A stretch of DNA of 64,000 nucleotides from Stanieria sp964562685 (GTDB lineage Bacteria; Cyanobacteriota; Cyanobacteriia; Cyanobacteriales; Xenococcaceae): contig CAZLUP010000015.1 in assembly GCA_964562685.1 (NCBI GenBank), positions 1 to 64,000 of the forward strand, given 5' to 3'. Shown here in pieces: positions 36,419-45,509 of this stretch. Numbering within the stretch: the first letter of the stretch is position 1; each line of letters opens with the position of its first letter. Made by a program: the position numbers and the translations under genes. The notes beneath the pieces are model-generated. The model was not told the DNA's origin. It did no database searches and saw only the letters and a list, made by a program, of their open reading frames with translations.

Positions 36419-36945
36419 CTGAGGTAATTTACCACCTTGATTTGTATCAAGAAAAGGGCTTTGAAACAGATATTGACTCCTATATTGACTCTGAAGAGTA
36501 TACAGAAAATTTTGGAGACAATGTCGTTCCCTACTATCGCGGTTTTAACACTCAAACAGCACAAAAAACTGTTGGCTTTACTCGAATGTTCCAACTTTAC
36601 CGTGGTTATGCCAATAGCGATCGCTCTCAGATAGCAGGTAGTACTTCTCGTTTAGCAAGAGAACTAGCTCTTAATAGTTCTTCTGCGGTAGTTGCACCTT
36701 CAGGCGGTAGTGGAGGTTGGGCATATCGTCCTTCTCGTCAGGGACTTACTCCTGAGCGCACCTTTAGAAACTCCAACAAAGAAGGTCGTATTTATCGGAT
36801 CGAAATCTCGGCAATGAATTTGCCCAGATATCCCAAAGTACGCCGTGTTAGTAGAGCTTTGTTAGTTCCTTACGAAGAGTTATCAACAACTCTGCAAAAA
36901 ATCAACAAAATGGGCGGTAAAGTAGCGAGTGTCACCTTGGCATAA
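36412..36945 (+). pseudogene. cpcC: Phycocyanin rod linker CpcC, 5'-truncated
   Basis: The frame from 36412 reads DESEVIYHLDLYQEKGF, then DSYIDSEEYTENFGDNVVPYY and GFTRMFQLYRGYANSDRSQ, all hallmarks of the second part of the CpcC rod-linker domain, and ends with a CpcD-like C-terminal domain. Full CpcC has about 280-290 residues; only about 177 remain. The first 110 or so, including most of the conserved linker domain, are missing. Upstream the sequence turns into a DUF2294 gene in the opposite strand. A TTG at 36442 could start a shorter protein, but no ribosome site is evident. Usually cpcB and cpcA precede this gene; neither is present. Confidence 0.88.
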
Positions 36946-37030
36946 GTTTACAGTTATCTGTCAAGATCAAAAGTAACTGACCTGGTAGCCTCTACTTTTT
37001 AACCTTAATTTAAAGGAGATAATCAACAAG

Positions 37031-37291
37031 ATGTTGGGTCAATCTGTACTCAATGGTAGATCATCTAGTTCACCTTCAGACAACCGCGTTTTTGTTTATG
37101 AGGTAACTGGATTAAAACAAAACGAAGAAACCGCTCGTAATAATTATTCTTTCCGCACCAGTGGCAGTGTTTTCATTCAAGTTCCTTACAATCGCATGAA
37201 TGAAGAAATGCTGCGGATTACTCGGATGGGAGGCACAATTGTCAACATTCGTCCTCTTGGTGCGCCAGAAAACATTGATGCTGATGAATGA
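37031..37291 (+). CDS. cpcD: Phycobilisome small rod-capping linker CpcD
   Basis: CpcD caps the outer end of phycocyanin rods. The 86-aa protein begins MLGQSVLNGRSSSS and contains NRVFVYEVTGLKQNEETARN and SVFIQVPYNRMNEEMLRITR, with GGTIVNI near the end, all typical. A ribosome site AAAGGAG lies 10 bases before the ATG. It follows the cpcC remnant after 85 bp, the normal cpcC-cpcD order. Its promoter in the original operon has been lost with the deletion, so its expression here is uncertain. Confidence 0.95.
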   Translation: MLGQSVLNGRSSSSPSDNRVFVYEVTGLKQNEETARNNYSFRTSGSVFIQVPYNRMNEEMLRITRMGGTIVNIRPLGAPENIDADE

Positions 37292-37300
37292 TTAATCAGT

Positions 37301-37343
37301 CATTTGTCCTTGAGTATTTGTAATTAAGTACAAAGGGCAAATG
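37301..37343 (+). terminator. Hairpin between cpcD and pcyA
   Basis: CATTTG and CAAATG arms with further CCTT/AAGG pairing form a hairpin 10 bases after the cpcD stop. No T run follows, so it may be a processing or stability element. Confidence 0.4.
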
Positions 37344-37375
37344 ACACCCTAACCATATTGAAATGAGAAGTGCCA

Positions 37376-38113
37376 ATGGTTGCTACTATTCAATCTTCCC
37401 TCAGAGAACGCCAGCACTATTTAATCCGTCAATTAGCCAATTCTATTGAAGAGCATTGGCAAAAGTACCTTACTTTATCTCCTTTTGACATACCAGCAGA
37501 CCTTGGTTATGTTGAAGGAAATTTAGAAGGGGAAAAATTAATTATCGAAAATCGCTGTTATCAAACTCCCGAATTTCGCAAGTTACATTTGGAGTTAGCC
37601 CGAGTTGGCGATCGCTTGGATATTCTCCATTGTGTCATGTTTCCGCGTGCCAATTATCCTCTACCTATTTTTGGAGTAGACTTAGTAGGTAGTCAGGGTC
37701 AAATTGGGGCTGCGATCGTAGATTTATCTCCTGGCAATAGCAAGGGTGTTTTACCTCAAAGCTATCAACAAGTTTTAGCTGCTCTTCCCCCAGTTGAATT
37801 TGACCAACCTCGCGAATTACCTGCTTGGGGAGACATCTTTTCAGAATTTTGTTTGTTTGTTCGTCCAGTTAATAGCCAAGAAGAAGCGTTGTTTCTTAAA
37901 CAAGTTAATCACTTTTTAACTCTTCATTGTCAAATTGCGATTACTACTTCTGCTGTATCTTCTCCAGTCCAACAAAGGGAAATTATGGCAGGACATCATT
38001 ATTACTGTACTAAACAAAAACAGAATGACAAAACTCGACGAGTATTAGAAAAATCTTTAGGCAAGGCATGGACGGATCGATATATGACCATGATGCTTTT
38101 TGATACTCCCTAG
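37376..38113 (+). CDS. pcyA: Phycocyanobilin:ferredoxin oxidoreductase
   Basis: PcyA reduces biliverdin by four electrons from ferredoxin to phycocyanobilin, the chromophore of phycocyanin and of many photoreceptors. The protein contains LDILHCVMFPR (catalytic-site His), FGVDLVG (catalytic-site Asp), ELPAWGDIFSEFCLF and NDKTRRVLEKSLGKAW, matching Synechocystis PcyA along its length. I start at the ATG at 37376 (MVATIQSS); a GTG at 37370 is the alternative. It lies downstream of cpcD and about 345 bp before a GAF-containing kinase that might use its product. Confidence 0.96.
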   Translation: MVATIQSSLRERQHYLIRQLANSIEEHWQKYLTLSPFDIPADLGYVEGNLEGEKLIIENRCYQTPEFRKLHLELARVGDRLDILHCVMFPRANYPLPIFGVDLVGSQGQIGAAIVDLSPGNSKGVLPQSYQQVLAALPPVEFDQPRELPAWGDIFSEFCLFVRPVNSQEEALFLKQVNHFLTLHCQIAITTSAVSSPVQQREIMAGHHYYCTKQKQNDKTRRVLEKSLGKAWTDRYMTMMLFDTP

Positions 38114-38126
38114 TAATCAGTGACCC

Positions 38127-38173
38127 GTAAGGGCAGTTTGCGCTTCCCGAAGGGTACGAAGTACTGCCCTTAC
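38127..38173. repeat. Palindrome after pcyA
   Basis: GTAAGGGCAGT and ACTGCCCTTAC form an 11-bp perfect stem with a 25-base loop, starting 13 bases after the pcyA stop. It is probably an intergenic repeat that also works as a terminator. Confidence 0.6.
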
Positions 38174-38284
38174 AGTTACCAGTTACCAGTTACGAATGAT
38201 GAGGGATTAATAATCAACAATTAGCATAAGCGAAGCGCACTACCGTAGGTCTCAACCATCAACTATCAATCATTAACAAAAAAG

Positions 38285-38359
38285 ACTACCAACCGATAAC
38301 TCCATCTGTGTTCATCTGTGTTCATCTGTGGATAGACAATTAACCATTAACCATCAACT
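38285..38359. repeat. Dispersed repeat, copy A (with TTCATCTGTG tandem units)
   Basis: The sequence shares the run ACTACCAACCGATAACTCC, then tandem TGTGTTCATC-type units, then ACAATTAACCAT, with 61020-61086. It is part of a 345-bp spacer between pcyA and the kinase gene that is made of such repeats. No gene lies in it. Confidence 0.7.
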
Positions 38360-38458
38360 ATCAATAATTTAGTTTAAGAAAGAGATCTAAGAAACCTTAA
38401 TTTTAGTAAAAAAATTTAGTAAAATTTAACTAAGAATTTTAAGAAAAACAGTTTAGTC

Positions 38459-40633
38459 ATGGAGCGAATAGGAAAATTTCAAGGAGAGAAATTATTCCTC
38501 CAAGCTATATTTGAACGCTCCTTTGAAGCAATTACGATTATTGATCGCCAAAATCGTTTAGTAGAAGTAAATTCTTCTGCTTGCGAACTATTTGGTTTAA
38601 GCAGAGAAGAATTGATTGGCAAATCAATTGTTAGCTTATTTACCTCTCCTTTAGAGCAAAAAAGTCAAAGAAGTAGGTCTACCAATTCTTTACCAAAAGG
38701 ACTATTCCTCAACCAAGGAAAAGCTCACCCAAAACCAAACCAAGCTTGTTCTGCTTGCCCTTTGGAAGAAGTTCAATTTCGCCATCCCAATGGGATGATT
38801 AAAACAGTAGAATATAGCCGAGTTGAAGAGTTATTAACCAATTACAACTTATTGGTGTTTCGAGATGTGACTAATCTCAAGCGAGCAGAAGAAGAATTGC
38901 AACGACAACATCAACGAGTCAAGCTATTTTCCGAAGTTACCCTCAAAATTCGTCAATCGCTACAACTCAAAGAAATTCTTCAAACTGCGGTTAATGAAGT
39001 CCAAAGAATTCTGAAAGCAGACCGAGTTTTAATTTATCAAGTGTTGGCTAATGGGACAGGCAAACCAATTAGTGAAGCCGTTTTGCCTGAATACGCGCCT
39101 ATTTTAGGAATTGAATTTCCTGAAGAAGTGTTTCCCAAAGATTATCAAGAACTGTACGCAGCAGGAAGAGTACAAGCGATCGCGGATGTTCACAATCCTG
39201 AGATGGGTTTGGCTGAATGTTTGATCGACTTTATGGAGGAATGGAAAGTCCAAGCTAAATTGGTAGTACCAATTCTGCAAAACTTTAAATCTCAAAACGA
39301 TCCTCTTTGGGGTTTGTTAATTGCTCATCAATGTCAAACAACCAGAACTTGGACAGATTTTGAGTTGGAATTGATGCAACAGTTGGCAGATCAAATTGGG
39401 ATTGCTTTGTCTCAAGCAGAGTTATTAGAAAATTTGGAAGAATTAGTTACGGAACGTACGGCTAAATTACGGGAAGTTAATAGTAACCTCCAACAAGAAA
39501 TTAATGACCGTCTCGAAGCGGAAGCAGCCTTAAGACGCAGTGAAGAACAGTTACGTTTGATTGCCAACGGCTTGCCAGTGCTAATTGCTTACGTAGACAA
39601 ACAACAATGTTATCGTTTTAACAACGAAGCTTATCAAACTTGGTTCGGACTCTCTCCTACCAAAATTTATGGTTGTCATCTTCGAGAAGTTCATGGTGAA
39701 GAAGAATACCAAACTATTCGCCAGTATATCGAGAAAGCCCTATCAGGACAAATGGTTACTTATGAAAAAGATAGTACCTTTCAGGATGGCTGTATTCATT
39801 CCCTCAATGTTACCTATATCCCTCACTTAAACCAATCAGATCGAGACCGAGTCCAAGGATTTTTTGCCCTCAGTAGTGATATAAGCGATCGCAAAGCAAT
39901 TGAACGGATGAAAGATGAGTTTATTTCGGTAGTTAGTCATGAACTTCGGACTCCTCTAACTTCGATTCATAGTTCTCTCAAAATCCTTGCCACAGGAAAA
40001 TTAGGCAATCTTTCTCATAAAGGACAACGAATGTTGAGAATTGCCGACGGACAAACTGAGCGGTTAGTGCGATTAGTGAATAACGTCCTCGACTTACAAA
40101 GTATTCAGTCAGGCAAAATCAAAATGAAGAAAAAAGCCTGCAAAGCAACTGAATTGATGATTGAAGCAGCCCAAACGATGCAAACAATGGCACAAGAACA
40201 CGGAGTGAAGTTATTTGCTGAGTCGGTAGCTTTTGTGGTTTGGGCAGACCGAGATTATATCATCCAAACTCTTACCAATCTATTAAGCAATGCCATTAAA
40301 TTTTCTCCCTCCAATAGTACAGTTTGGTTATCGGCAAAAATAGAACCTCAAGGACAAAAAACTGAGATTCCCTTCGTTACTTTTGAGGTGAAAGATCAAG
40401 GACAAGGAATTCCTGCCAATCAACTAGAAAATATCTTCGAGCGTTTTCAACAAGTAGACTCTTCCGATTCGCGGAAAAAAGGTGGAACTGGCTTAGGATT
40501 AGCTATATGTCGTCACATCATTGAAGAACACGGTGGAAAAATTTGGGCAGAAAGTTGTTTAGGAGATGGTAGTACTTTTTATTTCACTTTGCCTGCATTA
40601 ACCCAAAAAGGGGGTGATGATCATCAACGATAA
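38459..40633 (+). CDS. PAS-GAF-PAS histidine kinase, possible bilin-binding sensor
   Basis: Order: PAS (about residues 10-130, with a CSACP insertion), GAF (about 165-325), coiled coil (about 330-365), PAS (about 370-480), HisKA with phospho-acceptor His494 (VVSHELRTPL), and ATPase (NLLSNAIKF, DQGQGIPAN, GGTGLGLA). The GAF domain resembles cyanobacteriochrome GAFs: ADRVLIYQ at the start and VQAKLVVPI after AECLIDFMEEW. Cys254 lies at the usual chromophore position, but the next residue is Leu and not His. Its gene overlaps the following receiver gene by 17 bases and begins a three-gene signalling operon. pcyA is directly upstream. Confidence 0.85.
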   Translation: MERIGKFQGEKLFLQAIFERSFEAITIIDRQNRLVEVNSSACELFGLSREELIGKSIVSLFTSPLEQKSQRSRSTNSLPKGLFLNQGKAHPKPNQACSACPLEEVQFRHPNGMIKTVEYSRVEELLTNYNLLVFRDVTNLKRAEEELQRQHQRVKLFSEVTLKIRQSLQLKEILQTAVNEVQRILKADRVLIYQVLANGTGKPISEAVLPEYAPILGIEFPEEVFPKDYQELYAAGRVQAIADVHNPEMGLAECLIDFMEEWKVQAKLVVPILQNFKSQNDPLWGLLIAHQCQTTRTWTDFELELMQQLADQIGIALSQAELLENLEELVTERTAKLREVNSNLQQEINDRLEAEAALRRSEEQLRLIANGLPVLIAYVDKQQCYRFNNEAYQTWFGLSPTKIYGCHLREVHGEEEYQTIRQYIEKALSGQMVTYEKDSTFQDGCIHSLNVTYIPHLNQSDRDRVQGFFALSSDISDRKAIERMKDEFISVVSHELRTPLTSIHSSLKILATGKLGNLSHKGQRMLRIADGQTERLVRLVNNVLDLQSIQSGKIKMKKKACKATELMIEAAQTMQTMAQEHGVKLFAESVAFVVWADRDYIIQTLTNLLSNAIKFSPSNSTVWLSAKIEPQGQKTEIPFVTFEVKDQGQGIPANQLENIFERFQQVDSSDSRKKGGTGLGLAICRHIIEEHGGKIWAESCLGDGSTFYFTLPALTQKGGDDHQR

Positions 40634-41003
40634 ATGTATCTTACTAATTGATGATGAAGAAACGATTCAAGAAGTGGTGCAAGTAGGAATTGAGATCGAA
40701 GTGGGTTGGGAAGTCTTGATTGCTTCTTCTGGTTTAGAAGGAATCAGTGTCGCCCAAACTCAACAACCCGATGCCATTTTGCTTGATGTCATGATGCCTG
40801 AGTTGGATGGTATTTCTACTTTATCTCAGTTACAAGCGAATCCCAAAACTCAGTTGATTCCAGTGATTTTTCTCACTGCTAAAGTACAAGCTGCGGATAA
40901 AAATCAATTGCAAGGGTTGGGAGTAGCAGGAGTAATTACTAAGCCTTTTAATTCGATGACTCTTGCTAGTCGAATTGCTAAAATTTTGCAATGGAAAATC
41001 TAA
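40617..41003 (+). CDS. Single-domain response regulator
   Basis: A lone receiver of 128 aa: acidic residues in LLIDDEETIQE, Asp in AILLDVMMPELDG, Thr in IFLTAKV, Lys in VITKPFN. The ATG at 40617 lies inside the end of the kinase gene (a GTG at 40614 is the alternative), which points to coupled translation and a direct kinase-receiver pair. It is followed after 31 bp by the multi-domain regulator. Confidence 0.9.
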   Translation: MIINDKCILLIDDEETIQEVVQVGIEIEVGWEVLIASSGLEGISVAQTQQPDAILLDVMMPELDGISTLSQLQANPKTQLIPVIFLTAKVQAADKNQLQGLGVAGVITKPFNSMTLASRIAKILQWKI

Positions 41004-41034
41004 GTTGGTTACAGGAGGTTGATTCTAGTTACGA

Positions 41035-42864
41035 ATGAGAATTTTATTAGTTGATGACGATCAAACTTTAATCGATGTCCTTTCCAGAAGTCTAGCAGAA
41101 CACAATTATGCCGTAGATGCAGTTACCGATGGAGAACAAGGTTGGCTCTATGGTTCAACCTATAACTACGATTTAATTATCCTCGATTGGTCTTTGCCTA
41201 AGCTCGACGGGATTAGTTTATGTCAGCGTTTTCGCGCTAATGGCTATGAAATGCCAATCTTGTTACTTACCGCTCGTCATGGCAGCCAAGATAAAATTAA
41301 AGGACTTGATGCAGGAGCAGATGATTATATCTGTAAGCCTTTTGATCTTGACGAATTAACGGCTCGTATTCGTGCTTTATTGCGTCGTCTCAACTGTGAC
41401 TTTTTGCCCGTATTGACTTGGGGAGAATTACAACTCAATCCTTGTAATGGTGAAGTTACCTACCAAGGAGAAACCTTATCGCTGACTGCGAAAGAATACA
41501 GTTTATTAGAGTTATTTTTGCGCCATAGTCAAGAAGTTTTAAGCATTGAAGAAATTATTGAAAGTTTATGGTCATCGGCAGAATATCCAGCCGAAGCTAC
41601 AGTTCGTTCTCACCTTAGATACTTAAGACAAAAATTAAAACTGGCTGGTTTACCCGAAGATTTGATCGAAACCGTTCCTGGTAGGGGTTATTGTCTCAAA
41701 TCTTTACCCCAGGAAGAGTTGAAAGTCGAACTGGAAACATCAGAAAATAAGCGATCGCGACATTTAAATGCTTTAAGTGCAGCTTGGGAGAAATATCGCT
41801 CCAAAAGTCATCAACAATTAGAAACTTTAGAGACAATCATTGCAACTTGGCAACAAGGAGATTTTAGCGAACGCGAGCGCCAAACGGCTTTGTTAACGGC
41901 TCACAGTTTAGCTGGCAATCTGGGACTATTTGGTTTTGATGAAGCTTCTCAGTTGGCTAGAGAATTAGAACAAATCTTGACTGATGAAATTAATCAAGAA
42001 CAAATATGGCAATTAGAAGCTATTCTTCAAGTTTTACATCAAGAATTGGCTACAGAAGAGAATCCTTTGCCCAAAATTGCCTGTCAACTGAGAGAACATT
42101 CTCCTTTTCTCTTAATCGTCGATCCTGACCCTAAATCTAGCGAACAATTAACAGAATATGCTAACAGCAAAGGCATTAAAACCTTAATCTTAACCAATCC
42201 TGAATCAACTAGAATTTGGCTTGAACAACAGTCATCAGAACAACTTCCCGATGCTGTTTTGCTAAAACTAGCCTTTAGCGAATTAGAATCCGATCTTCAT
42301 GCTCGATGGGATAATTTATCCTTAATTGCCGAATTCAGTTTGCTTGAACCCTCTATCCCAGTGATGGTTTTAGCAGATCGCGATCGCTTTGAAGACAGGC
42401 TTCAAGTTGCTAGACATGGGGGATATTTCTATCTCAAACAACCCCTAACTCCTTCAGAAATAATCAGTTTTTGCCAGGAAGTTTTTCAACGTTCTGCTCA
42501 AGGCAAAAAAGTCATGATCGTAGATGACGATCTAGAATTATTAGAAGTTTTACCCTCTCTCTTACATCCCTGGGGATTTAAACTCACTACCTTGCACGAT
42601 CCTCGACAGTTTTGGGATGTACTCCAAGCAGTTAATCCTAACCTACTGGTGTTAGATATTGAAATGCCTCACTTGAGCGGTATTGAACTGTGTAAGGTCC
42701 TGCGAACTCATCCTTATTGGCGCAAATTACCAGTAATGTTTCTCAGTGTTCATAACAACGTAGCTATTCGCAATCAAGTTTTTGCTAGTGGCGCAGACGA
42801 CTTTGTTGATAAACCTGTTGTGGCTAAACAGCTTGCTAATCGGATTCTGAATCGTCTTGCTTGA
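41035..42864 (+). CDS. Multi-domain OmpR-type regulator with Hpt and two further receivers
   Basis: Domains in order: receiver (1-118; Asp in LIILDWSLPKLDG), winged helix (about 130-225; TVPGRGYCLK), Hpt (about 240-340; His in LTAHSLAGNLGLFGF), a degenerate receiver (about 350-485; acceptor position replaced in AVLLKLAFSE, Lys in YFYLKQPL), and an intact receiver (about 495-609; Asp in LLVLDIEMPHLSG, Lys in FVDKPV). Such a chain can move phosphate between receivers and DNA-binding output through the Hpt. At 609 aa it is unusually long for a DNA-binding regulator. It is last in the kinase-receiver operon. Confidence 0.88.
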   Translation: MRILLVDDDQTLIDVLSRSLAEHNYAVDAVTDGEQGWLYGSTYNYDLIILDWSLPKLDGISLCQRFRANGYEMPILLLTARHGSQDKIKGLDAGADDYICKPFDLDELTARIRALLRRLNCDFLPVLTWGELQLNPCNGEVTYQGETLSLTAKEYSLLELFLRHSQEVLSIEEIIESLWSSAEYPAEATVRSHLRYLRQKLKLAGLPEDLIETVPGRGYCLKSLPQEELKVELETSENKRSRHLNALSAAWEKYRSKSHQQLETLETIIATWQQGDFSERERQTALLTAHSLAGNLGLFGFDEASQLARELEQILTDEINQEQIWQLEAILQVLHQELATEENPLPKIACQLREHSPFLLIVDPDPKSSEQLTEYANSKGIKTLILTNPESTRIWLEQQSSEQLPDAVLLKLAFSELESDLHARWDNLSLIAEFSLLEPSIPVMVLADRDRFEDRLQVARHGGYFYLKQPLTPSEIISFCQEVFQRSAQGKKVMIVDDDLELLEVLPSLLHPWGFKLTTLHDPRQFWDVLQAVNPNLLVLDIEMPHLSGIELCKVLRTHPYWRKLPVMFLSVHNNVAIRNQVFASGADDFVDKPVVAKQLANRILNRLA

Positions 42865-42876
42865 CTTCAATATTAA

Positions 42877-44526
42877 CTACTTTAATCTTCCCGATCGCAA
42901 AATACTAATAATTAGCCAAATCCCTAAAAAACTAGCAGCAGCAAATAAAATATCACTGAGAATTGATAATTGATTAGTAGAAGCATTAGCAGAAATAATT
43001 GCTGCCCCCATAATCAAAGAACCTACCAAAATACTAAAAGAAAGTCGGTTGGCAGAATCATCTAACGTATGGCTTAAAGAATCAATCTGACGAATACTAA
43101 GATTCCACTTCAGAGTTTCTGAAGCTACTCGGTCTAGTAACCATTCTACTTGACGGGGCGATCGCAAAGAAAGACTTTTGAGATCGATCGCAGTTCGCAG
43201 TAAAGTTTCAACAGGACTATCACCCAACAATTGACGACGAAACAAATCCACCATCAGGGGTTTAATTTGATCGAGTAGATTAATCTCTGGATCGAAACCT
43301 CGGGCAACTCCTTCTAAATTGGCAAGGGTTTTGGCATACAAACCTAGATTACTAGGTAAACGAATACGATTGTCGCGAGATACTTGCAAAATCTCATAAA
43401 ACACTTCGCTAAAGTTAATCTGCGAAAGACTAAGATTGAAGTATTTGCGTAACATTCGCTCATAATCATTAGTCAAACATTCTAAAATAACTGGTTTATC
43501 TGACTCAGCTAATTCTAAAGTTAGTTGACTACATCTTTTGGCATCGAGATCTACTACTGCCAGCAACATCTCGGTTAAAATCTGTTGAGTACGAGGATCT
43601 AATCGCCCTACCATTCCACAATCGAGTAAAGCAACTCTGCCATCATTAAGGTAAAAAATATTGCCTGGATGAGGATCGGCATGAAAAAAACCATCAATAT
43701 AAATTTGTTGAAAGAAAGAGCGAAATAATAAAGTAGTAATCTCCCGACGTTGCGTATCTTGGTCTTTATCTTCTCTTATTACTGGGAGTTGTGCTTCTAA
43801 AATTGGTTTGCCTTCTAACCACTCAAGAGTTAATAATTTAGGCGTGGTAATCTCCCAATAAACTTGAGGAATACTCAGTTGTTGAGGATCGAACCAACGA
43901 CTAGCACTAAGATTACGGCGTAATTGGTCTGTATACTGAGCTTCTAAAGTAAAATCTAATTCTGCTTTGATGGCAGTAATAAATTCGTCTGCCAAAGCAA
44001 CAATATCAAAATCTTTGCCAACATCAGTTAAAGAGACTAACTCTGCTAAATTTCTAATCAGAGCAACATCTTGAGCAACAACAATATCAATTCCAGGACG
44101 TTGAACTTTAAGAGCTACTGGTTGCCCATCGACTAGGGTAGCATAATGAACCTGACCAATCGAACCTGCTGCGATTGCTTGTGGTTCGATACTAGCAAAT
44201 ACAGTATCAATTGGTTTGCCTAATTCGTGTTGAATTAAGTTTTCGATTTGACTCCAGGCGACAGGAGGCACTCTTGCTTGTAAATCTGTTAGTGCTTCAA
44301 CGTATCTTCCTGGTAATAAATCAGGACGAGTAGAAAGCAGTTGACCTAGTTTGACATAAACAGGACCTAATTCAATTAAAACTTTTTTGAGAACAGTGGG
44401 AGAAGGTAACCGAGGTTCATCAGATTTACCACCTGTGAGTAAACCTCGCATATAGTCCCAACCATTGCGGAAGACAACCTCAACAATCTCTCTTTGACGG
44501 GCAGTTTTTTGAGTGAGTGCAAACAT
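42877..44526 (-). CDS. ABC1/UbiB-family atypical kinase
   Basis: The 549-aa protein carries the UbiB hallmarks: KLGQLLSTRPDLLP (KxGQ motif), AAGSIGQVHYATL (Ala-rich loop), VALKVQRPG (Lys), HADPHPGNIFYL (catalytic loop) and LLDCGMVGRLD. The C-terminus has two hydrophobic helices (near residues 500-545). In bacteria and plastids, relatives act in quinone or tocopherol/plastoquinone biosynthesis or in lipid homeostasis, probably as ATPases. A membrane role with plastoquinone is likely but inferred. It is convergent with the regulator gene (12-bp gap) and preceded by an 800-bp spacer. Confidence 0.92.
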   Translation of the reverse strand: MFALTQKTARQREIVEVVFRNGWDYMRGLLTGGKSDEPRLPSPTVLKKVLIELGPVYVKLGQLLSTRPDLLPGRYVEALTDLQARVPPVAWSQIENLIQHELGKPIDTVFASIEPQAIAAGSIGQVHYATLVDGQPVALKVQRPGIDIVVAQDVALIRNLAELVSLTDVGKDFDIVALADEFITAIKAELDFTLEAQYTDQLRRNLSASRWFDPQQLSIPQVYWEITTPKLLTLEWLEGKPILEAQLPVIREDKDQDTQRREITTLLFRSFFQQIYIDGFFHADPHPGNIFYLNDGRVALLDCGMVGRLDPRTQQILTEMLLAVVDLDAKRCSQLTLELAESDKPVILECLTNDYERMLRKYFNLSLSQINFSEVFYEILQVSRDNRIRLPSNLGLYAKTLANLEGVARGFDPEINLLDQIKPLMVDLFRRQLLGDSPVETLLRTAIDLKSLSLRSPRQVEWLLDRVASETLKWNLSIRQIDSLSHTLDDSANRLSFSILVGSLIMGAAIISANASTNQLSILSDILFAAASFLGIWLIISILRSGRLK

Positions 44527-45326
44527 TTAAGTTTTTAAATAGTTCTAAGTATTTTCGATTTAGGATCCCTCCAGTTATTGTAATCTTTTGAAATTTTTAC
44601 AGTTGTTTTTTGGTTACTACAAATCTTGGGTAGGGGTTTGGCACTGCTAAACTCGGACATAAATTTAGCAATTTGATATATAGCATTTCTCACGCTCTAT
44701 GAGGTACACCCGAAAATACTGGTTGAGCGTTGGTCGCGCAGCGCGCCTTCAGCGGGGTTGATTATTCATCCCTCATAATTAGTAATTAGTAACTGGTCAC
44801 TGCTCACAGGTTTTTATATCTATAGATGGAGCTAAATTTTTTGTTTTTTTATCGAAAAAAAATGATTATTTTTTTTGCTAAACAAGCTAGATTTTTTAAG
44901 GCAATTTTATATTATTAATCTCTAAATTTAAGTAATAAGCATTTTAAAAGTTACATATATAAGAACTTATTTTTTATTTTTATTGGTAATTAAATATACA
45001 AGTAATTTAATTACCTTGGTGAAGATGGAGCGATTATAGATTTGTTTTTGCAAATTGATTTAAGTTAAGGGATCAAGTCTAAAAAACAAAGGATTAAGCA
45101 AAATTAGTTTTTACAGGTTTGGAATCCTGTAGTTATTTGATTGAGATTTGAGTCATCATCTAACTTGAGCGATATAATTTAAAACTGTATCTTTAGGTAG
45201 ATTAAACTTACTAGTCACTCATAATATTTTTTTAATAGATTTAATATTTGATTTTTCAAGGATCGAACTTCTAGGAAGTAGAGATCAAATTTAAAAATTC
45301 ATTTAATCACCACTGAAAAAAAGGCA
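44527..45326. other. 800-bp intergenic region with repeats and a nested hairpin
   Basis: No gene is seen. It contains a GC-rich palindrome GCGCAGCGCGC (near 44735), an AACTGGTCACTGC-type repeat, long A/T runs (near 44860), and a nested hairpin at 45246-45290: outer ATTTGAT/ATCAAAT and inner ACTTC/GAAGT. The hairpin lies 36 bases before the small Cys-rich gene and may be in its leader. Confidence 0.45.
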
Positions 45327-45509
45327 ATGAAACTTAACAATTCCAATCAAAGTATTTGTATTTATTGTCGTAATTATCAATTGCTGAGCAGAAAATCAGG
45401 TGATTGTCAAAAATTGGGTGTAGCAGTTGAAGGGCGTTGGCAAGCTTGCCCGTTATATGTAGCCCCCTTTCGTGAATTAAGCAAAGAAATGCAGATGGAA
45501 ATGGTTTAA
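45327..45509 (+). CDS. Small Cys-rich protein, conserved cyanobacterial hypothetical
   Basis: The 60-aa protein has four cysteines in the pattern CIYCRNYQ, GDCQKLG and WQACPLY (C-x2-C-x12-C-x13-C), which suggests a zinc or iron-sulfur site. Small proteins with this look occur in many cyanobacteria but have no known function. It overlaps the convergent M42 peptidase gene by 4 bp. The ATG at 45327 follows AAAGGCA, a weak ribosome site. I infer it is real from the motif and codon use. Confidence 0.6.
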   Translation: MKLNNSNQSICIYCRNYQLLSRKSGDCQKLGVAVEGRWQACPLYVAPFRELSKEMQMEMV

